A DNA stretch of 5,245 bases from an uncultured Eubacteriales bacterium (GTDB taxonomy: Bacteria; Bacillota; Clostridia; Christensenellales; Aristaeellaceae): NCBI GenBank assembly GCA_944353735.1, contig CALVPU010000145.1, positions 1 through 5,245 on the forward strand, written 5' to 3'. A program made the position numbers and the translations under genes. The notes beneath the pieces are model-generated. The model searched no databases. It was not told where the DNA came from and was given only the letters and a program-made list of their open reading frames with translations. How positions within the stretch are numbered: position 1 is the first letter of the stretch; each line of letters begins with the position of its first letter. Below are positions 4,895-5,245 of this stretch, piece after piece.

Positions 4895-5245
4895 ATGACG
4901 GATCTCGCACGGCGAACGGCGGGGACGCGCGGCATGCTGCGCGCGGGCGCGATCGTGCTGGCGTTGGCAGCAGCCGCCGTATGGATGCGCGGCGCGCTGC
5001 TCGACGCGTTCGGGCTGGTGTTCGGCGCGGCAGCGATTGCCTTTCTCGCCGAACCGATCGCACGGCGGCTTGAGGGCAGGCTGCGGCGCAGCGCTGCCGC
5101 GCTGGGCGCGCTCGCCAGCTTGTTCGCGGCGCTGGTGCTGGCGGCGTGGCTGCTGCTGCCGGCGCTGATCGCCGAAGCCGTCGAGCTGGCGCAGGCGCTG
5201 CCGGACTCCATCGAAATGGTGCGGCGTTGGATCGGCGAGCTCTCC
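4895..5245 (+). CDS. AI-2E family transporter, N-terminal part
   Basis: The frame is open from the ATG at 4895 to the window end (117 codons, no stop), so the gene is partial; family members usually have about 330-400 residues. A GGGAGG (4881-4886) lies 8 bases before the ATG. The product is strongly hydrophobic: a basic N-terminus, membrane segments at about 16-31, 36-53 and 66-90, with the AFLAEPIARRLEGRL stretch typical of AI-2E proteins (usually an LxPLVxxLE-like motif) and then an amphipathic run (LIAEAVELAQALPDSIEMVRRWIGEL) like the family's periplasmic-side helix. Members include E. coli TqsA, Bacillus YrrI and the sporulation protein YtvI; many have no proven substrate, so AI-2 export should not be assumed. 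The long hairpin-rich gap suggests its own transcription unit. Confidence 0.8.
   Translation, partial: MTDLARRTAGTRGMLRAGAIVLALAAAAVWMRGALLDAFGLVFGAAAIAFLAEPIARRLEGRLRRSAAALGALASLFAALVLAAWLLLPALIAEAVELAQALPDSIEMVRRWIGELS

Overview
The window looks like chromosomal DNA from a GC-rich member of the Bacillota, most likely class Clostridia. I infer this from strong AGGAGG-type ribosome binding sites, a sigma-A-type extended -10 promoter, an OmpR/PhoB-family regulator followed by a PhoR/WalK-like PAS histidine kinase, and a PRC-barrel / YtxH-like / AI-2E-transporter gene cluster. Coding regions are very GC-rich at third codon positions, while the first ~430 bases are clearly richer in AT. I cannot name a species from the sequence.

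Layout. 1-430: non-coding and AT-richer, with a short perfect hairpin (9-24), a tRNA-like 3' end (about 202-246), a clear Rho-independent terminator (252-296) and a good forward promoter (389-416). 482-904 (+): the C-terminal domain of a UDP-glucose 6-dehydrogenase without its NAD-binding and catalytic parts, most likely a decayed remnant. 953-3523 (-): a two-component operon with the response regulator first (2819-3523) and the sensor kinase second (953-2806), 12 bases apart, read from a promoter at 3622-3651. 3524-3737: divergent regulatory region holding that promoter and a 21-base interrupted palindrome. 3738-4359 (+): a PRC-barrel protein and a 56-residue YtxH-like membrane protein whose reading frames overlap by 152 bases. 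4360-4894: a 535-base gap without a credible gene but full of GC-rich hairpins and two pairs of direct repeats at 69-70-base spacing. 4895-5245 (+): the start of an AI-2E-family multi-spanning membrane protein, cut by the window end.

How the parts may work together. The kinase has an extracytoplasmic sensor region of about 150 residues, a HAMP, a PAS and a complete HisKA/HATPase core, and should phosphorylate Asp58 of its operon partner. The divergent PRC-barrel/YtxH-like pair, with the palindrome between, is a natural but unproven target. The AI-2E gene probably begins a separate unit; in many Clostridia such genes lie near alaS, which cannot be checked here.

The least explained parts are the hairpin/repeat block at 4360-4894 and the long frame overlap at 4189-4340. 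I see no CRISPR array, transposase, phage gene or recognisable new defence system.
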